A DNA stretch of 64,000 nt from Laburnicola sp. R22_1. Taxonomy: Eukaryota; Ascomycota; Dothideomycetes; Pleosporales; Didymosphaeriaceae. This document shows positions 23,814 to 35,609 of the stretch, piece after piece. Positions within the stretch are counted from its first letter, which is position 1. Each line of letters opens with the position of its first letter. Position numbers and translations under genes: made by a program. Where the stretch lies: positions 1,116,001 through 1,180,000 of the forward strand of contig JACONQ010000016.1 of NCBI GenBank assembly GCA_014281115.1. Direction: 5' to 3'. The notes beneath the pieces are model-generated. The model did not search any database and was not told the origin of the DNA. It saw only the letters and a program-made list of their open reading frames with translations.

Positions 23814-25501
23814 TCAATACACATATCGGAAACCATAACCTCTCATATCACCGCCTGCTACCCCAGCTGGGTCAACAACCCCACTCCGCTCCCTCTCCTC
23901 CAGTTTTCTGTTCTCCCGTTTGTGGATGATGCGCAGACTGAAGGCCAGCGCAGCCGCGACGACGCAAACGCACGCATTCCCCACGCTCCCGGGCATGTAC
24001 TGCGGCTCGTGGGCAGACGGGTAGAGGAAGGAGCCGTATGCGGATGCGCAGTTGGCGAAGGCGTTGCAGATGGCGATGGCCGAAGCTCGCTTCACTAGCG
24101 GGCGGATGAATGAGTTGGCGATCCAAGCGGTCATGACGGGGAAGGCTGACACAGCGCCCATCGGCATCTGCAACGTGTTAGGGTGAGTTGCATGAGGGCA
24201 ACCGTAGGGACCTTACCAGGAACATGCCGAAGAAGCGCACGCCGACATTCGAAGATGCGGCCACGAGCACGTTGCCGAGGGCCGAAACGAGCGAGCCGGC
24301 AATGATGTGAAGCGATCGATCACCAGTGCGGTCCGCGCTCCATGTCACGCCGCATGCTACGAACCAGGCCGTGAACCAGACCGGAACCTGTAGGTTGTCA
24401 GCCAATGCGCCTCGCGTACCGGGGAAGAGAATGTACCGTCAAGAGGAGGGTTGTAATGCGACCGTAGCCCAGCGTCCCGACAATCGATGGGAATATGTAC
24501 TGGAAAGTTCCCGAGAGAACGTTCGAGTGAAGCATGAACGCAAAGACGTAGAGGCGCCAGTCTTTCAGACACATGACCAAGCCTGCCATGATGGTAGTCG
24601 CGTTCTGGTCGTCTTCCTCCTCCGCGTCCATCTTCAAACGCCACGCGGCAAACACTCGTTGCTCTGGGGTCAACCACTTGGTAGTCTTGGGAAAGTCGGG
24701 GATGATGAACGTGCATAGAGCGGCGAAGAACATGGACAAGGAACCGTTGATGATGAAGATCCTGTCTCGTGTGTCAGCAACTTCCTTTCCACCGCTCGAC
24801 TCTCATTCTCACCATCTCCATCCCACGATGCCCGCCGCTCCCTCCATGTTGCCTAGGACGCCCGCGCCGATGAGCCCACCGAAGCCGTTGGCAACCGCAA
24901 CTCCGCTGTAAAACCAGGCGATTCTCTTCGTCAACTCCCTTCGCTTGTACCAGGAGGACATGAGGAAAATGGCGCCAGGGAAGAATGGGGCTTCGGTTAT
25001 CCCCAGGAAGACGCGAACGATGAGTAGACCCGTAAAATTCTGGACGCCAGCCGTCGCAGTGCACACTGCGCCCCAAACCATCATGACGGTCCCCAGATAG
25101 ATCGACGGCCGCAGCCGCGAGAGGAGCAGGTTCGATGGTAGTTGCATGGTGAGGTAGCCCACGAAGAGGATGGAGATGGCGAGGTTGAAATCCGTGCCCT
25201 CGGGGTCCATGCCGAGATCCTCTTCCAGCGTGCCCAGACGAGCCTGCCCGAGCGCGGACCGGTCGATGAAGTTGTTGATGTACATGATGACCAACAACGG
25301 GATGAGACGAAGGTCGACCTTTCGGAGAAGCTTCTTCTCAAAGTCATTCTGCCATTCTTCGCCGTTCGCCACGAATTGCGCGTAGTATTGGTTTTCTGTG
25401 GGGTCGTCGGTGAGGACGCTGGCCGGGAGCACGGCCGCTGCATCAGGTAGAGGGAATCCTTTGTCATCTGAGGGAGCACCATCTCCTTTCTCGTCCGCCA
25501 T
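23814..25501 (-). CDS. MFS transporter, Dal5-like anion:cation symporter family
   Basis: Four exons on the minus strand join in frame to 512 residues: 25501-24813, 24761-24437, 24387-24217 and 24167-23814. The introns are 51, 49 and 49 bp, each with GT..AG ends. Family landmarks are the N-terminal DLRLIPLLVIMYINNFIDRS, then LGMDPEGTDFNLAISIL, QLPSNLLLSRLRPSIYLG, RVFLGITEAPFFPGAIF, a central loop FPKTTKWLTPEQR, and the typical tail MRGYGFRYVY. The length and ending match complete members of the allantoate/vitamin/nicotinamide permease group (TC 2.A.1.14). It should be a plasma-membrane protein with 12 transmembrane helices that imports a small organic anion or vitamin with protons; the substrate cannot be told from sequence. 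No stops or RIP damage were seen. It is the only clearly intact gene here. Confidence 0.92.
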
Positions 25502-26124
25502 TTCGCTGGATGTGAGGGTGTGCGGATGGGGAGGAGGGGGGACACCTGGTCGACTTTAGTGCTACACGGAGAAGGAACCACTAGGGCGATGAGCAAAGAC
25601 TCAACCTACCACCTGAACCGACATCTCGCCTTATATATGCCGGTCAACGTCGGGTACACTCTCTACCACCCCAGACCTTCCCCGCAAAGCCAAGTAGACG
25701 AGGGAAAATCCCCATGACCGCTATCTCACGTTTGCGTGACGATTGCCTTAACCTGGGTAGGTGACACCGGGATATACAGGAAGCCGACATAAGGCCGAGT
25801 GTTGATGAAGTTGGCAGCGTGGCGGGCCGGGATTCCCGCCATCTAGCGCCTTGGCGAGCGTTTTCCCCACACCCGACAACCGTCGCGCCTACGCAGGATT
25901 CTCACCCTCACTGCAGGCTCTCGGCAAGCGTCATCTCTCCAGGGGGCAGTCTACACCCCATACGACTGGAAATACACTGTCGCAAAACCATGGCGGGCGA
26001 GCTAAACGGAATGGCTTCGCAATGTCTGCTTCATATCACCCAAGATTGTGCCACGCGATCCTGTCACCTTGGGAGTGGGCGGTATATAGGAGCGCTAAGG
26101 CTGGGGGTGGACGGACAGGACGGG
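25502..26124. promoter_or_regulatory. Upstream region of the MFS gene
   Basis: Non-coding DNA of normal composition between the Dal5-like gene start and a tandem repeat. It should contain the transporter promoter (CTTATATATG at 25629-25638 is a possible TATA-like site). No gene is supported. Confidence 0.45.
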
Positions 26125-26207
26125 CAGGGTAGTATCTCGGCAGGGTAGTAGCTCGGCAGGGTAGTATCTCGGCAGGGTAGTATCTCGGCAGGGTAGTCTC
26201 TCGGCAG
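26125..26207. repeat. 16-bp tandem repeat, five units
   Basis: CAGGGTAGTATCTCGG is repeated five times with one or two substitutions, then CAG. Every unit contains CTCGGCAGGGTA across its junction, which equals the terminus plus target TA of the MITE at 36295-36995 and resembles the ends of element P. Confidence 0.9.
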
Positions 26208-26469
26208 CAAGGCTGCGCTCGCCATTCGTAATTCCTCGGGAGTCCGAGCGTCACGCCTTAGCTGCGGGCTCATTGCTCGTAGATATATCGTACCATATCC
26301 CCCGCGCACACTTTCCAGAAGACTGTACCGAAGGGTATAGAGCCAGCCCACACAGACTCGCCCTTGCTGATGCAGAAGGTGATAGACCGCTGCGACGACC
26401 CGCCAAACACATAGGCATTGCGCACACGAGACAGAGCACCGCGCAGAACCAGCTCGTTGACATGCGTCA
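26208..26469. other. Possible 3' remnant next to the DHA2 pseudogene
   Basis: On the minus strand an open stretch (ELVLRGALSRVRNAYVFGG…) runs on from the transporter reading frame but does not look like MFS sequence. It may be a rearranged 3' end or an unrelated fragment. Confidence 0.35.
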
Positions 26470-27882
26470 CAGGGGCTTGGTTGCCGCGGCCGACGCCAAG
26501 TGCGAATGGAATCTGTGCTCCAAAATACTAGGCTTTGGGGGTATCAATTTCCATCTTATAAAATAAGATGGTACCGACTAATACCAGCAAAGGACTAACA
26601 ATCTTGACAGCGAAGGGGAGCCTCGTTTTGCCGATCCAGAGACCACTAAGCGTTAATCCTAATCGGTAGAAGCACACAAATGGAAGGGTGGAAACTCTGC
26701 TCATAATAGTAGAGTCTTCTTTGACAGACTGGAAGTAGAGGGGCAGGTAGAAAAGCGCCTGGAAGTTGGCGCAGTTGGCACTAGGAGATGTTAGCAATCT
26801 TCATATTTAGATGGAAGGAGGTTAAGGGCAATAGTAAAATACGCACATCTAAGCGTATAGACAACTCGCCCACATTATACGCAATTTGAACAGATAAAGC
26901 GGCATTATAGCTCTTGTACCAAGGAACCGCTCGTTAACAAAGAAGTATATAGTTAAGACAAGCCACACGACCAGTGTAGCGATGACAGTGCCGTCCAACC
27001 ATGATTTTGTTAATCCTCCCTATTCTAGCGCAAGAGTGAAGCTGATCAAAGAAGCAGTAAGGATAAAGAATCCCAAAAAATCGAGCTAGAGAATGACCTC
27101 CTTCCACGTTGCAGACACCGGCTTGATATGCTTCGGTATACGAAGGAAAAGAAGTTGTAGAACTAGGGCCACCCCGCCGATGGGAAGATTAATCCAGAAA
27201 CACCTTGGGAGTACACGTCAGAATCATCATCAGGACGAGGACGAGCGAGAGCTCACCATCTCCAGGTCACAGCAGTAGCAAACACACCGCCTAGGAGAGG
27301 GCTAAGGACGGTAGCGCCCATGAAAACGCCCATCCAGATACCAATTAGCAGAGGCCGGCTCTTGGGTGCAGCTGTAAAGTTGATGATCAAGATGGACCCG
27401 CTCAACGTTCCCGAGCAGCCAGCGCCTTGGATGGCTCGCCCAACTATCAAGGCTGTGGAGTTGGGGGCTGCGGCGGCGACGACGTTTCCAATCAGGTACA
27501 GGACAAGAGCGCTCATGTAGGTAGCAGGAGCTTGAAAGTAGGTGAGCAGCTTCCCCCATTGGGAACTGGTAGCCCCAACGAGGATGAAGCAGGCGGCGCT
27601 ATACCAGGCGATCTCGTCGAGGGAGTGGAAGTCCTCGGTGATGGCCGGAATGGCTGTGGCGACTATGCCCTGGGAGATTTTCTTATCAGCATCGTCCTTT
27701 TCATCACCCGCATGGAAGGATCCGTGAATGGGGTTTCTTACAAGATCCAAGGCAGCAACCATGGTGCTTAGGTTAATAGTCAACATGATGGCGACAAGCT
27801 TGAAGGATGTAGCATATTCAAGTTTGTCGATTTCCGAGATGATCTGTGGAGTCTCGCCGTCGGATTTTTCGTGATCGGCTAT
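26470..27882 (-). pseudogene. MFS drug:H+ antiporter (DHA2/14-TMS type), RIP-damaged
   Basis: The likely start codon is ATA at 27882-27880 where ATG is expected: the frame reads (I)ADHEKSDGETPQIISEID, then KLVAIMLTINLSTMVAALDL. Exons 27882-27742, 27669-27257 and 27203 onward are separated by introns of 72 and 53 bp with GT..AG ends. Family marks are GIVATAIPAITEDFHSLDEI, WYSAACFILVGATSSQWGKL, GRAIQGAGCSGTLSGSILII and FWINLPIGGVALVLQ. Exon 3 has TAG codons after KEVIL and LALE, where Gln and Gln/Trp are usual. After ALGVGRGNQAPVTH the family match is lost. Intact relatives have about 550 residues and 14 membrane helices and export toxins or drugs at the plasma membrane. It is transcribed away from the Zn2Cys6 gene. 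Confidence 0.85.
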
Positions 27883-28460
27883 GGTTTAATGTCTTGTTTG
27901 GAGTGTTTCTATACGCAGTGAAAGGTTAGGTTGGTTATAATTGGATATGGATGAAGGACTTGCGGCGCTTCTTGATGTCGTCCCTGGCGAAAGAGGCATA
28001 TGGCAACCCTGACCTTATATACCATATACCTCTCCCGCCAGCTCGATCTGATCACAAATTAACAAGAACAGCTCCTGAACCGGAGGCCGGCCGGTCGATA
28101 ATTGCTCTCTATTTCTGTACAGGGTATATTCGGCCTGTTATTCCAGAACTTCCGCAAAGACGCAACTAGGTCTCTTTCGGTTCATTCAATGAAGGCTTCG
28201 GGCGCGTGAGGTCACATGATCCCAAGTTCGTCCGCCGGCCGCCAGACGAAAAGGGTCGATTTCTTGGCGCACGTGATCCTCTGCCTCCAGGTGCCCACCG
28301 AATGCCCAGGTGGACTCCAGGGCTCCTCCGCCAACCCAACCCGGGAGGACCCTTGAGCATCTCGGAAATCGAGGAGATGAGTGAACAAAGTTCACACGAC
28401 GACGAGCAAGAGGAGGCTGTATTTGAGCGATGAGCGTGAGCACTCAAGAGGCCGGACCCA
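27883..28460. promoter_or_regulatory. Divergent intergenic region between efflux gene and Zn2Cys6 gene
   Basis: 578 bp of non-coding DNA separate the two divergent starts. It contains scattered CGG and CCG triplets (for example CCGGCCGCC near 28236 and CGGAGGCCGGCCGG near 28080), the type of half-site bound by zinc-cluster regulators. That they are real operators is inference. Confidence 0.45.
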
Positions 28461-28601
28461 ATGAACAATTCTCGCGACGAGCCAGCGGACGAAATTCAGC
28501 AAGATGACCGCGCCCGAAAACGAAGACGAAGCCTACGCAAAGGCACACACGGCTGTTGGGCATGCAAGCGGCGCAAAGAGAAATGCTCCTTCGACGACGG
28601 C
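28461..28601 (+). pseudogene. Zn(II)2Cys6 regulator gene, 5' piece
   Basis: ATG 28461 opens MNNSRDEPADEIQQDD, followed by a basic segment (RKRRRSLRKGTHG) and the first half of the zinc cluster, CWACKRRKEKCSFDDG. Reading is cut at 28601 by the inverted-repeat end of the 17.3-kb hAT-based insertion. The second half of the cluster (GDVCTGCLRRGTRC) lies at 45889 onward. With one copy of the 8-bp duplication removed, the Cys spacing is C-x2-C-x6-C-x8-C-x2-C-x6-C, as in fungal Gal4-type activators. Intact family members bind CGG-containing DNA in the nucleus and often regulate a neighbouring transporter or metabolic gene. Confidence 0.93.
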
Positions 28602-28794
28602 CAGCGCTTGCAACGGTCCGTACTATCGTCGGTAAGCCAGGGGTCCTAGTTTCCGACACCCCCGTGTTTCGGACAGCCCCACAACCGCGCCTCCTCATCA
28701 TGCACTACAACCGAATATAAGTTCTTAAAAATTCAATTCTTCATTAATTTTAATTTATCTTTTTGCATTATTTTTTCTATCTTTTAATAGCTAG

Positions 28795-30152
28795 ATATAC
28801 AGAGGGCGACGTCTAAAATGCACTCGCAGACCTCGAATCTAGGGTCGCTTTGGCCACTGCTGCTACTTAGCATAGGATACCACAGAACACTTTTCGCGGC
28901 CGCTTCAATAGTGCCTAACCTCACTAACACGCTCACAATAGTGAACAGCGGCTTACAACTATTTAAGAAGAGCATCTAGAGCACTAAATTCTCTAGCAGG
29001 AGGCCCTTAGTTACGCGCCAACGCATGCGCAAGTGCGAGCCATCGCAACTAGCGTGCTTAAGCAAGAGGGTGACCACAGGAACCTAGGGAGGAAGTGGTC
29101 TAATCACTTTTTGCGGCGCCACCTGGCCATTAAGACAAAGTTAGGCCGCCGGACTAATTGGGAACGCATAAATGCAGCTACTCTAGATAATATTAGGCAC
29201 TTGTTCGACCTGTACGGGACCGTGAGCTGGATTCCCCCCCGACGGAGGTACAACGCCGACGAGGGCGGCATTATAGAAGGCCAGGGTATTAATAGGCTTG
29301 TCATTGGCTCCTTGTAGGAAAATCCGAACTCTGTACTAGTTAAGATAGTAAATGCCTGTACTTAGACCTCTATAATAGAGTGTATCTCCGCGCTTAGTGT
29401 CGCTCTAGACCCCCTTATTATCTTTAAGGCTAAAAGCATCTAGAAGTAGTAGTTTAAGCGGGAGTTTTTGGCTTAACATCCTAGCTAGCATGTTACCTTC
29501 TCGTAAAATAAATAGATAAGCAATGAAATTGCTGTTAAGTGGCTAGAGAAGGTGTTCTTGCCCTAGACTAAGCCTAACAATCTATCTAAGGCACAGTTAC
29601 TTATTATTAATAGTTATGGCAGTCATACCTTAGATGAATTTATAACTACATATTACCTAAATAATGTTTACTTGCTCTTTTTGCCTACCTATACTTTATA
29701 TATACTTTAGCCTTTAGATCTTAGTTGTTTCTTAAGTCTAAAGGCAGCGTATTGGCGGTTCCTTAGCAAGCATACAGCTCTGACAGATGCAACGAAGGTT
29801 AGGAAGGCCAGATTTCTTGAATTTTATGCAAAAGCGCGTAAAATTAGTCTTTGAGAGCAGTGCGTACGAGCTGGGTAGAAGGCGACAGGGCTGTATCCTA
29901 AGAGCGTGGATAAGCCCTTAGGTTCTCGGTGGGTCGTAGTGCGCCAACGGCCGTTGACACCCCCCTCTTCTACTATAGATATTAGGACGCTAAAACGCGG
30001 TGGCGACATTATGAAGCTATTTTCTAGAAAGAACAGCTCTTTAGCTACACAACAATATATTCGGCTTGCTGCCACAGCGCTAGACTATATCGCAATAGAG
30101 GTCTCTATAAAGGATTATAAGATTGCTTCCTTGCGCGAGTATGTTAAGTAAG
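28795..30152 (+). pseudogene. Pogo/Fot1-like DDE transposase (element F)
   Basis: The order of landmarks is: decayed N-terminus (LADLESRVALATAAT); a helix-turn-helix/Tc5-like block (APTHAQVRAIATSVLKQEGD, LGRKWSNHFLRRHLAIKTKL) near 29013-29140; first catalytic motif YNADEGGIIEGQGINRLVIG near 29250-29310; second motif INSYGSHTLDEF near 29610, where Asp is replaced by Asn; and third motif LPTYTLYIL-stop-PLDL near 29690-29720. Several TAG codons occur at former Gln/Trp positions. The C-terminus is basic and ends near 30152. Inactive. Confidence 0.88.
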
Positions 30153-30188
30153 CAAATCCGCCAAAACGCCGCAAAGTTGCAATTAATC

Positions 30189-30341
30189 TGTGACGGATTT
30201 TAGGTGATTACGTCAGCGGTGCTGTGATTACGTCAGCGCCTTGGCCCGTGCTCTACTCAGGAGTATACGGGGCTCCCATAGCTCAATAGTTACAATCAAC
30301 AATTGCCTCAACTTTCGACTAAGGATCTTAACGCTCCAACA
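30189..30341 (+). repeat. 5' LTR of copia in F (153 bp)
   Basis: Starts TGTGACGGATTTTAGG, contains a GATTACGTCAGCG direct repeat, and ends CTCCAACA. Near-identical to 35457-35609. Confidence 0.95.
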
Positions 30342-30352
30342 GTTATGAGCCC
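30342..30352 (+). promoter_or_regulatory. Primer-binding site, half initiator-tRNA type
   Basis: GTTATGAGCCC directly follows the LTR and is an exact complement to GGGCUCAUAAC of initiator tRNA-Met. Confidence 0.85.
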
Positions 30353-30533
30353 GGTCTGCACCTACTAAAGGCTGCCTACTCAACTGCAATTGTTCACGAC
30401 AACTTTACGACTTTTACGATCCCGCGATCTAACGATCCAGCGATCTGACGACGATCCCGCGATCCATTGATCCAGCGATCTCACACAAACAATCTCGCGA
30501 TACCCGCGTACGACTCTCGCGACGAGTGACACG

Positions 30534-33500
30534 ATGGCGACAGAAGAGTCCACGACGATGCGTGTCACAGTCGTCCTTAGCAAGCCTGAGGACTGGCAGG
30601 CATGGATCTATTTGCGCAAAGACGCAGCACAACAACGAGAGCTTTGGCAGCACTGCGACCTAGACGTCGCTGCAGCTGATCTGCTAGAGTTAACAGAGCC
30701 TATAGAGCCTACAGCGCACCCTTACAAAGCCGACAAGGAGCCTGGCAAGCACTATCTTAATACCAACCTTAGCGACGTCGAATTCCAACGCTATTATTTT
30801 GCATACAATCGTTACGACAAGCACCTTGCTAGCTATAATAGAAAGAAGCAGGGCCTTCAAAACCTGAAATACAGAGATTAGTAAGACAATTGACAAGCGT
30901 TATATTTATCTGATACAAGACAAAGACACGCCACACGCGCGGCTTGTCACCCTTAAGGCGCATCTCGCGCCATCAACAGCAGTTCACCGACGTGATCTGA
31001 TCGACAAATACAAGCGTCTTTGTGTCCCACCAAAGTCGCGCAATATTGAAGACTGGTTACGCTCATGGGTTGAGATAACCAATCAATGCATGAAGATCAA
31101 TCTGCCCGACGTCGAAGGCACGCGCGCGCAGGAGGATTTCTTGCAGGCGATCAAAGGCGTGGATCCCAACTACGCTACACCTAAGCTTATCGAGCTGTTC
31201 GGCCAGGAGAACAAGGGCACAGAGATAGCGACACTGGAGAACTACGTCGCTGCATATACAACGTACTATCGTCGAGTTCGACCGTCATCTCAAAAGCTCA
31301 CGAGCATGGCTGGCGATCTGGGCGTAGCAAAGACTCAAAGCGACAACAAAGCAAACAACAAGCCTGCTACACCAACTTGTCTCTGCGGCTTAATACACTA
31401 GTTTGGACAATGCTACTATCTTAATAAGGATAGTCCTCATCGTCCACACAACTTTCGTGAAGATCCCGCTATTCGTCAGCGCATAGATCAAGCGTTACAA
31501 AATAAGAAGCTGCTCAAGCAAGTACAGCGAGCAGTCAATAGGACAAACAAGTCTCTTTCGTCAAAGTCAGCGTCTTCGACGCCTCCGACGCCTCCGACGC
31601 CTGCGACGCCTGCGACAATTCAACTGGATAACAGCAATCCACCTAGCTACGGTGGAGCTGCCTTTGCCTGCGATCTCTACAGCATGGCAATAATCACACC
31701 GGACGTGCGATCTGACAGCGTCTCGGAGGAGCGATCCACCAACGACAGTTTCAATCTAACTGTCGCAGCAATTAACGACGACACCATGTCGCTGCGAGAC
31801 CGATGGATTGTCGATCCTGGCTCCAACACCCACGTCATCAATTCTCCCGACTGGGTAGGCTGGGAGCAGGAGCGCGTTGAGGATACCGGCATGACAATTG
31901 GCGCAGGTAAACACCAATACGAAATCGAGGCTTGGGGCAAGGTTACCCTTATAGCCAACACGCCAAATGGACCAACGCCTTTACAGATTTCTCACGTAGC
32001 TCTCGTACGCGGCTTCATCACCAGCGTCATTGGACTAGGACGTTGTCGAGATATTGGAGTTCATTTTGACTCAGGCAGAGATGCGCTGTACAACAAAGAC
32101 GGCGTTATTGCTCACTTAGAGTATCGCAAGGGCCACTGGCTAGTCGACGCCGACGCGTCGCGCCGTCCATCAAAGTCGTCCTTGATCGCAATTGCCACCC
32201 GCCTATCGACTACTTCAAAGACTCAAGAGATCTCTCCAAAACTTGCTCATCAGATCTGGGGCCATCCAGGCCGCAAAGTCGTCAATCACCTGTCTGACAA
32301 CGTCGACGGCGTGAAGGTGAACCCGACGGGTTCACCACAACAAGATTTCTGTCAAATTTGTACAGAGTCAAAACTCACAGAGCAGGTTTCCCGCCGTACG
32401 CCGCAAGACGCCGTTCGTCCTTTCTACCGAATCTCGGTCGACGTTATACAACTGCGACAACAAGGAGAGTCGTGCTACAATGGAGACAAATGGGGTGTTC
32501 ATGCCGTCTGTCAGTACTCTCGCTGGCATGAGGCAGATACCTTTGCAACAAAGTCGGAGGCTCAACTCCGCCGCTGGCTCCAAAACCTCATACAACGGAT
32601 CCAGCGTCAATACAACTGTGACGTTATCGCTCTCAAGCTTGACGCAGAGCGCGGTATCGTCTACTTTGCAGAGCGACTTTGTGCTGACCTAGGTATACGC
32701 TTTGAGCTTCGCGCTCCAGATACGCCAGCTCAGAATGGAGGAGCAGAGATCGCTGGCAAAGTCATCATGACAAAGGCACGAGCTCTACGCCTACAGGGCA
32801 ATCTGCCGGAGCGACTGTCGAACGAGATAACAAAGACGGCAGCATACTTGATCAATCGAACGCCGACAGCGATCCTCAACTGGCGTACGCCATATGAGGT
32901 TGTCTGGGGCAAGAAACCAGCGACTAGCCATCTCCGTCCAATTGGCTGTCGCGCGTACGTCCTCAACAAACACCTGCCGCGCGGAGCAAAGACAGCCTCA
33001 CGCGCTCTAATCGGTCATCTTGTAGGCTACGACAGTACAAACGTCTTCAGGATCTGGCTACCCACAAAGGATCGCGTTGTCCGCACCCGCGACGTCGTGT
33101 TTGACGCATCAACCTTTTACAAAGGTCGCGATGGCTATGCCAACAACAACGTGATAGAGGAGGTAATCAAGCTGCTAGATATCCCAGAGACTTACAACGA
33201 CGACAATATCTCCATTAACAAGCTCATAACAACACGTCAGCGACGTATACACAACAAAACCACTACAATTACAGCACCATTAGTTACACCAACGCCCTCA
33301 ACAAAGCCGTTAGTGGGGGGTGAGTTAATCAACTCGCTCGACAAAGTTGACAAATCCATCAAATCCAATACCACAGTAGATTATCTTGCAGGACGTTCTA
33401 CAACGAGAAATTATCGTCCGTCGCCTACGCAGCAAGACGCCACTGGTCAGTTGGCCACCAAGATCGAAGGCTATATACCTGATCGACGCGACAACAACGC

Positions 33501-35265
33501 GCCACGTCGACGCGATCTAGATCTCTCGCAAGACAATATCGTCACCACAAAGCGTGTGCGTAAGGCACCCGCTCATCTAGGCAACCCCAAGACTCACGCA
33601 ATTCAACTAGGAGCACAAAACGTAGAGTCGTACTTACGTACCTTTGCTGCAATTACGATCAACAACGACAAGGCAGACGACTTTCGAATCCACCAAAGTC
33701 AGTTGCCGCCTCCCCCGCAGCATATAGGTCAGCTCAAGACCCATCCACATGGTGAGCAGTTTATGAAAGCTGCTGAGCGTGAGTATCAAGAGGTCTAGGG
33801 TAAGGGCTGCTTCCGCAAGACCTCAGCAACGCTACAATCTGCGCTGGATGAAGGCGTGGAGGTGATCCCGCTCATGTGGGTATTCGCATACAAGATCAAT
33901 GAGGATGGCTACCTCTACAAATACAAAGCTCGACTCGTCGCGCGAGGCGACTTGCAGGAGCAGTTTGGCGACACGTACGCGGCTACGCTTGCCGCACGCA
34001 CCTTTCGAGCAGTTGTCGCGATTGCCAATTACTTTGGATTGGAGCTCAAGCAGTACGACGTACCCAACGCTTTCCTTAACTCCATGCTCGATCGCAAGCT
34101 CTACGCAAAGACGCCTAACAGTTTCAAAGAGGACGGTGATCTCCTGGAGGTGCTGCGCGCCCTCTACGGTTTGAAAGACGCTCCGCTTCTATGGTACAAC
34201 ACGTTTCGAGTAGCAATTGAGCAGCTGGGGCTCAGACGCGTCAACGGCTTCCCCTGCTTATACGTCAACAAGTGGCTCATCTTGTTCGTCTACATCAACA
34301 ATATTGTTATGGCCTTTTATCAATCAAACGCCTCACTACACCACAAACTCGAGAGCCAACTCAAGGATCGCTTTGGTATCAAGGCAATGGGAGACCTGTC
34401 CTGGTTCTTGGGGGTGAGGGTTATACGAGACCGCTCAAAGCAGAAGCTTTGGCTTATACAAGACACGTACATTGACAAGGTTTGCAAGAAATACGGCATC
34501 CAACTAGCAGGCCATAAGAAACCCGAGTTTCCACTGGACGTCAACTCGCTCGACAAGTCGCTCGAGGAGACTGACGCTAGCCGCACAAAGCTTTATCAGG
34601 AGCTTGTCGGCCACCTGGCATATATTACATGCTGGACGCGACCTGACGTCGCTCGTAGTCACGTCGTACTTGCTTGCCATCTCACCAATCCCGGACAGTC
34701 GCATATCGCAGCAGTACAACGCGTCTGGCGTTACCTGCTAGCAACTCAGTATTACGCTATCAAAGGATCCTATAACGACAATATTACAGAGGTAGTCTCT
34801 AACAAGCAGGGCTATCGCGATCCATTGTTCTTTAGGGCATCAGATGCCTCATACGCCAACGATCAGGAGACTCGTCGTAGCACACAAGGCCAGTGCTTCT
34901 TCCTCTATGGCATAATCGTCGACTGGAAGGCTACTGTCCAGCGTACAGTCACCAAATCAACCACAGAATCAGAGCTATTGTCCATCTCATTTGCTGGATC
35001 GCAGATGGCAGAGTGGCTTCGCTTCTTTAACAGTATCTCATTCAAAACAGGCGTACTGCCTACAATATACTGTGACAACCAGCAGACAGTGGGAATCGTC
35101 AACAAGGATCTAGATCGGCTCCATACAAAGCTCCGCCACGTCAATATCCATCAACTCTGGATACAACAAGAAGTAGAGCGTCAACGACTCGTAGTCAAAT
35201 GGGTCCCCACCGACAAGATGGCTGCCGACGGCCTCACCAAGATTCTCTCAAAAGCCAAGCATTAG
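30534..35265 (+). pseudogene. Copia Gag-Pol, one frameshift and two internal stops
   Basis: It starts MATEESTTMRVTVVLSKPED at 30534. A frameshift near 30871 moves reading to the frame that stays open to 35265 except for TAG at 31399 (in the zinc knuckle CLCGLIH-x-FGQC) and TAG at 33796. Landmarks: protease RWIVDPGSNTHVINS near 31800; integrase zinc part HQIWGHPGRKVVNHL…CQIC near 32248-32360; integrase core SVDVIQL near 32436, LKLDAERG near 32634, and NGGAEIAGK near 32735 for the Glu; RT ARLVARGDLQEQFGDTYAATLA near 33930; and RNase H KSTTESELLSISFAG near 34963. The RT catalytic motif reads VYINNIV near 34290 where YVDD is expected, so it could not copy itself even without the stops. Confidence 0.93.
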
Positions 35266-35456
35266 GAGTTTATACAACAGCTCCATCTAGTCAATATTGC
35301 TTAGCGTTTACAGGGCGATTTACGACAGTGACATCAGTGGCGTTTGAGTCAACAATTACGACGTCAATTGCAACACCAACAATCAACAAAAACAGCCTAT
35401 ACAAGGATATTTCCAGCTTTAATTAATCTCACGATCCTCTTAAAGCTGAGGGGGTG

Positions 35457-35609
35457 TGTGACGGATTTTAGGTGATTACGTCAGCGGTGCTGTGATTACG
35501 TCAGCGCCTTGGCCCGTGCTCTACTCAGGAGTATACGGGGCTCCCATAGCTCAATAGTTACAATCAACAATTGCCTCAACTTTCGACTAAGGATCTCAAC
35601 GCTCCAACA
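35457..35609 (+). repeat. 3' LTR of copia in F (153 bp)
   Basis: Preceded by the polypurine tract AAAGCTGAGGGGGTG (35442-35456). Starts TGTGACGG and ends CTCCAACA, followed by TAATC. Confidence 0.95.

Larger units (their letters stand above)
30189..35609 (+). mobile_element. Full-length Ty1/copia element in F
   Basis: It has 153-bp LTRs at 30189-30341 and 35457-35609, differing at only about one position, and a perfect duplication TAATC (30184-30188 and 35610-35614). Length 5421 bp. Low LTR divergence and a frame with few stops make it the youngest copia in the window. Confidence 0.97.

Noticed and set aside
22337..25717. Plus-strand ORFs opposite the P transposase and the MFS gene
   Set aside because: They are antisense shadows of codon-biased minus-strand genes and have no motifs.
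33301..33340. Coding repeats in copia pol as a separate gene
   Set aside because: This is the variable linker between integrase and RT and lies in the same open frame.
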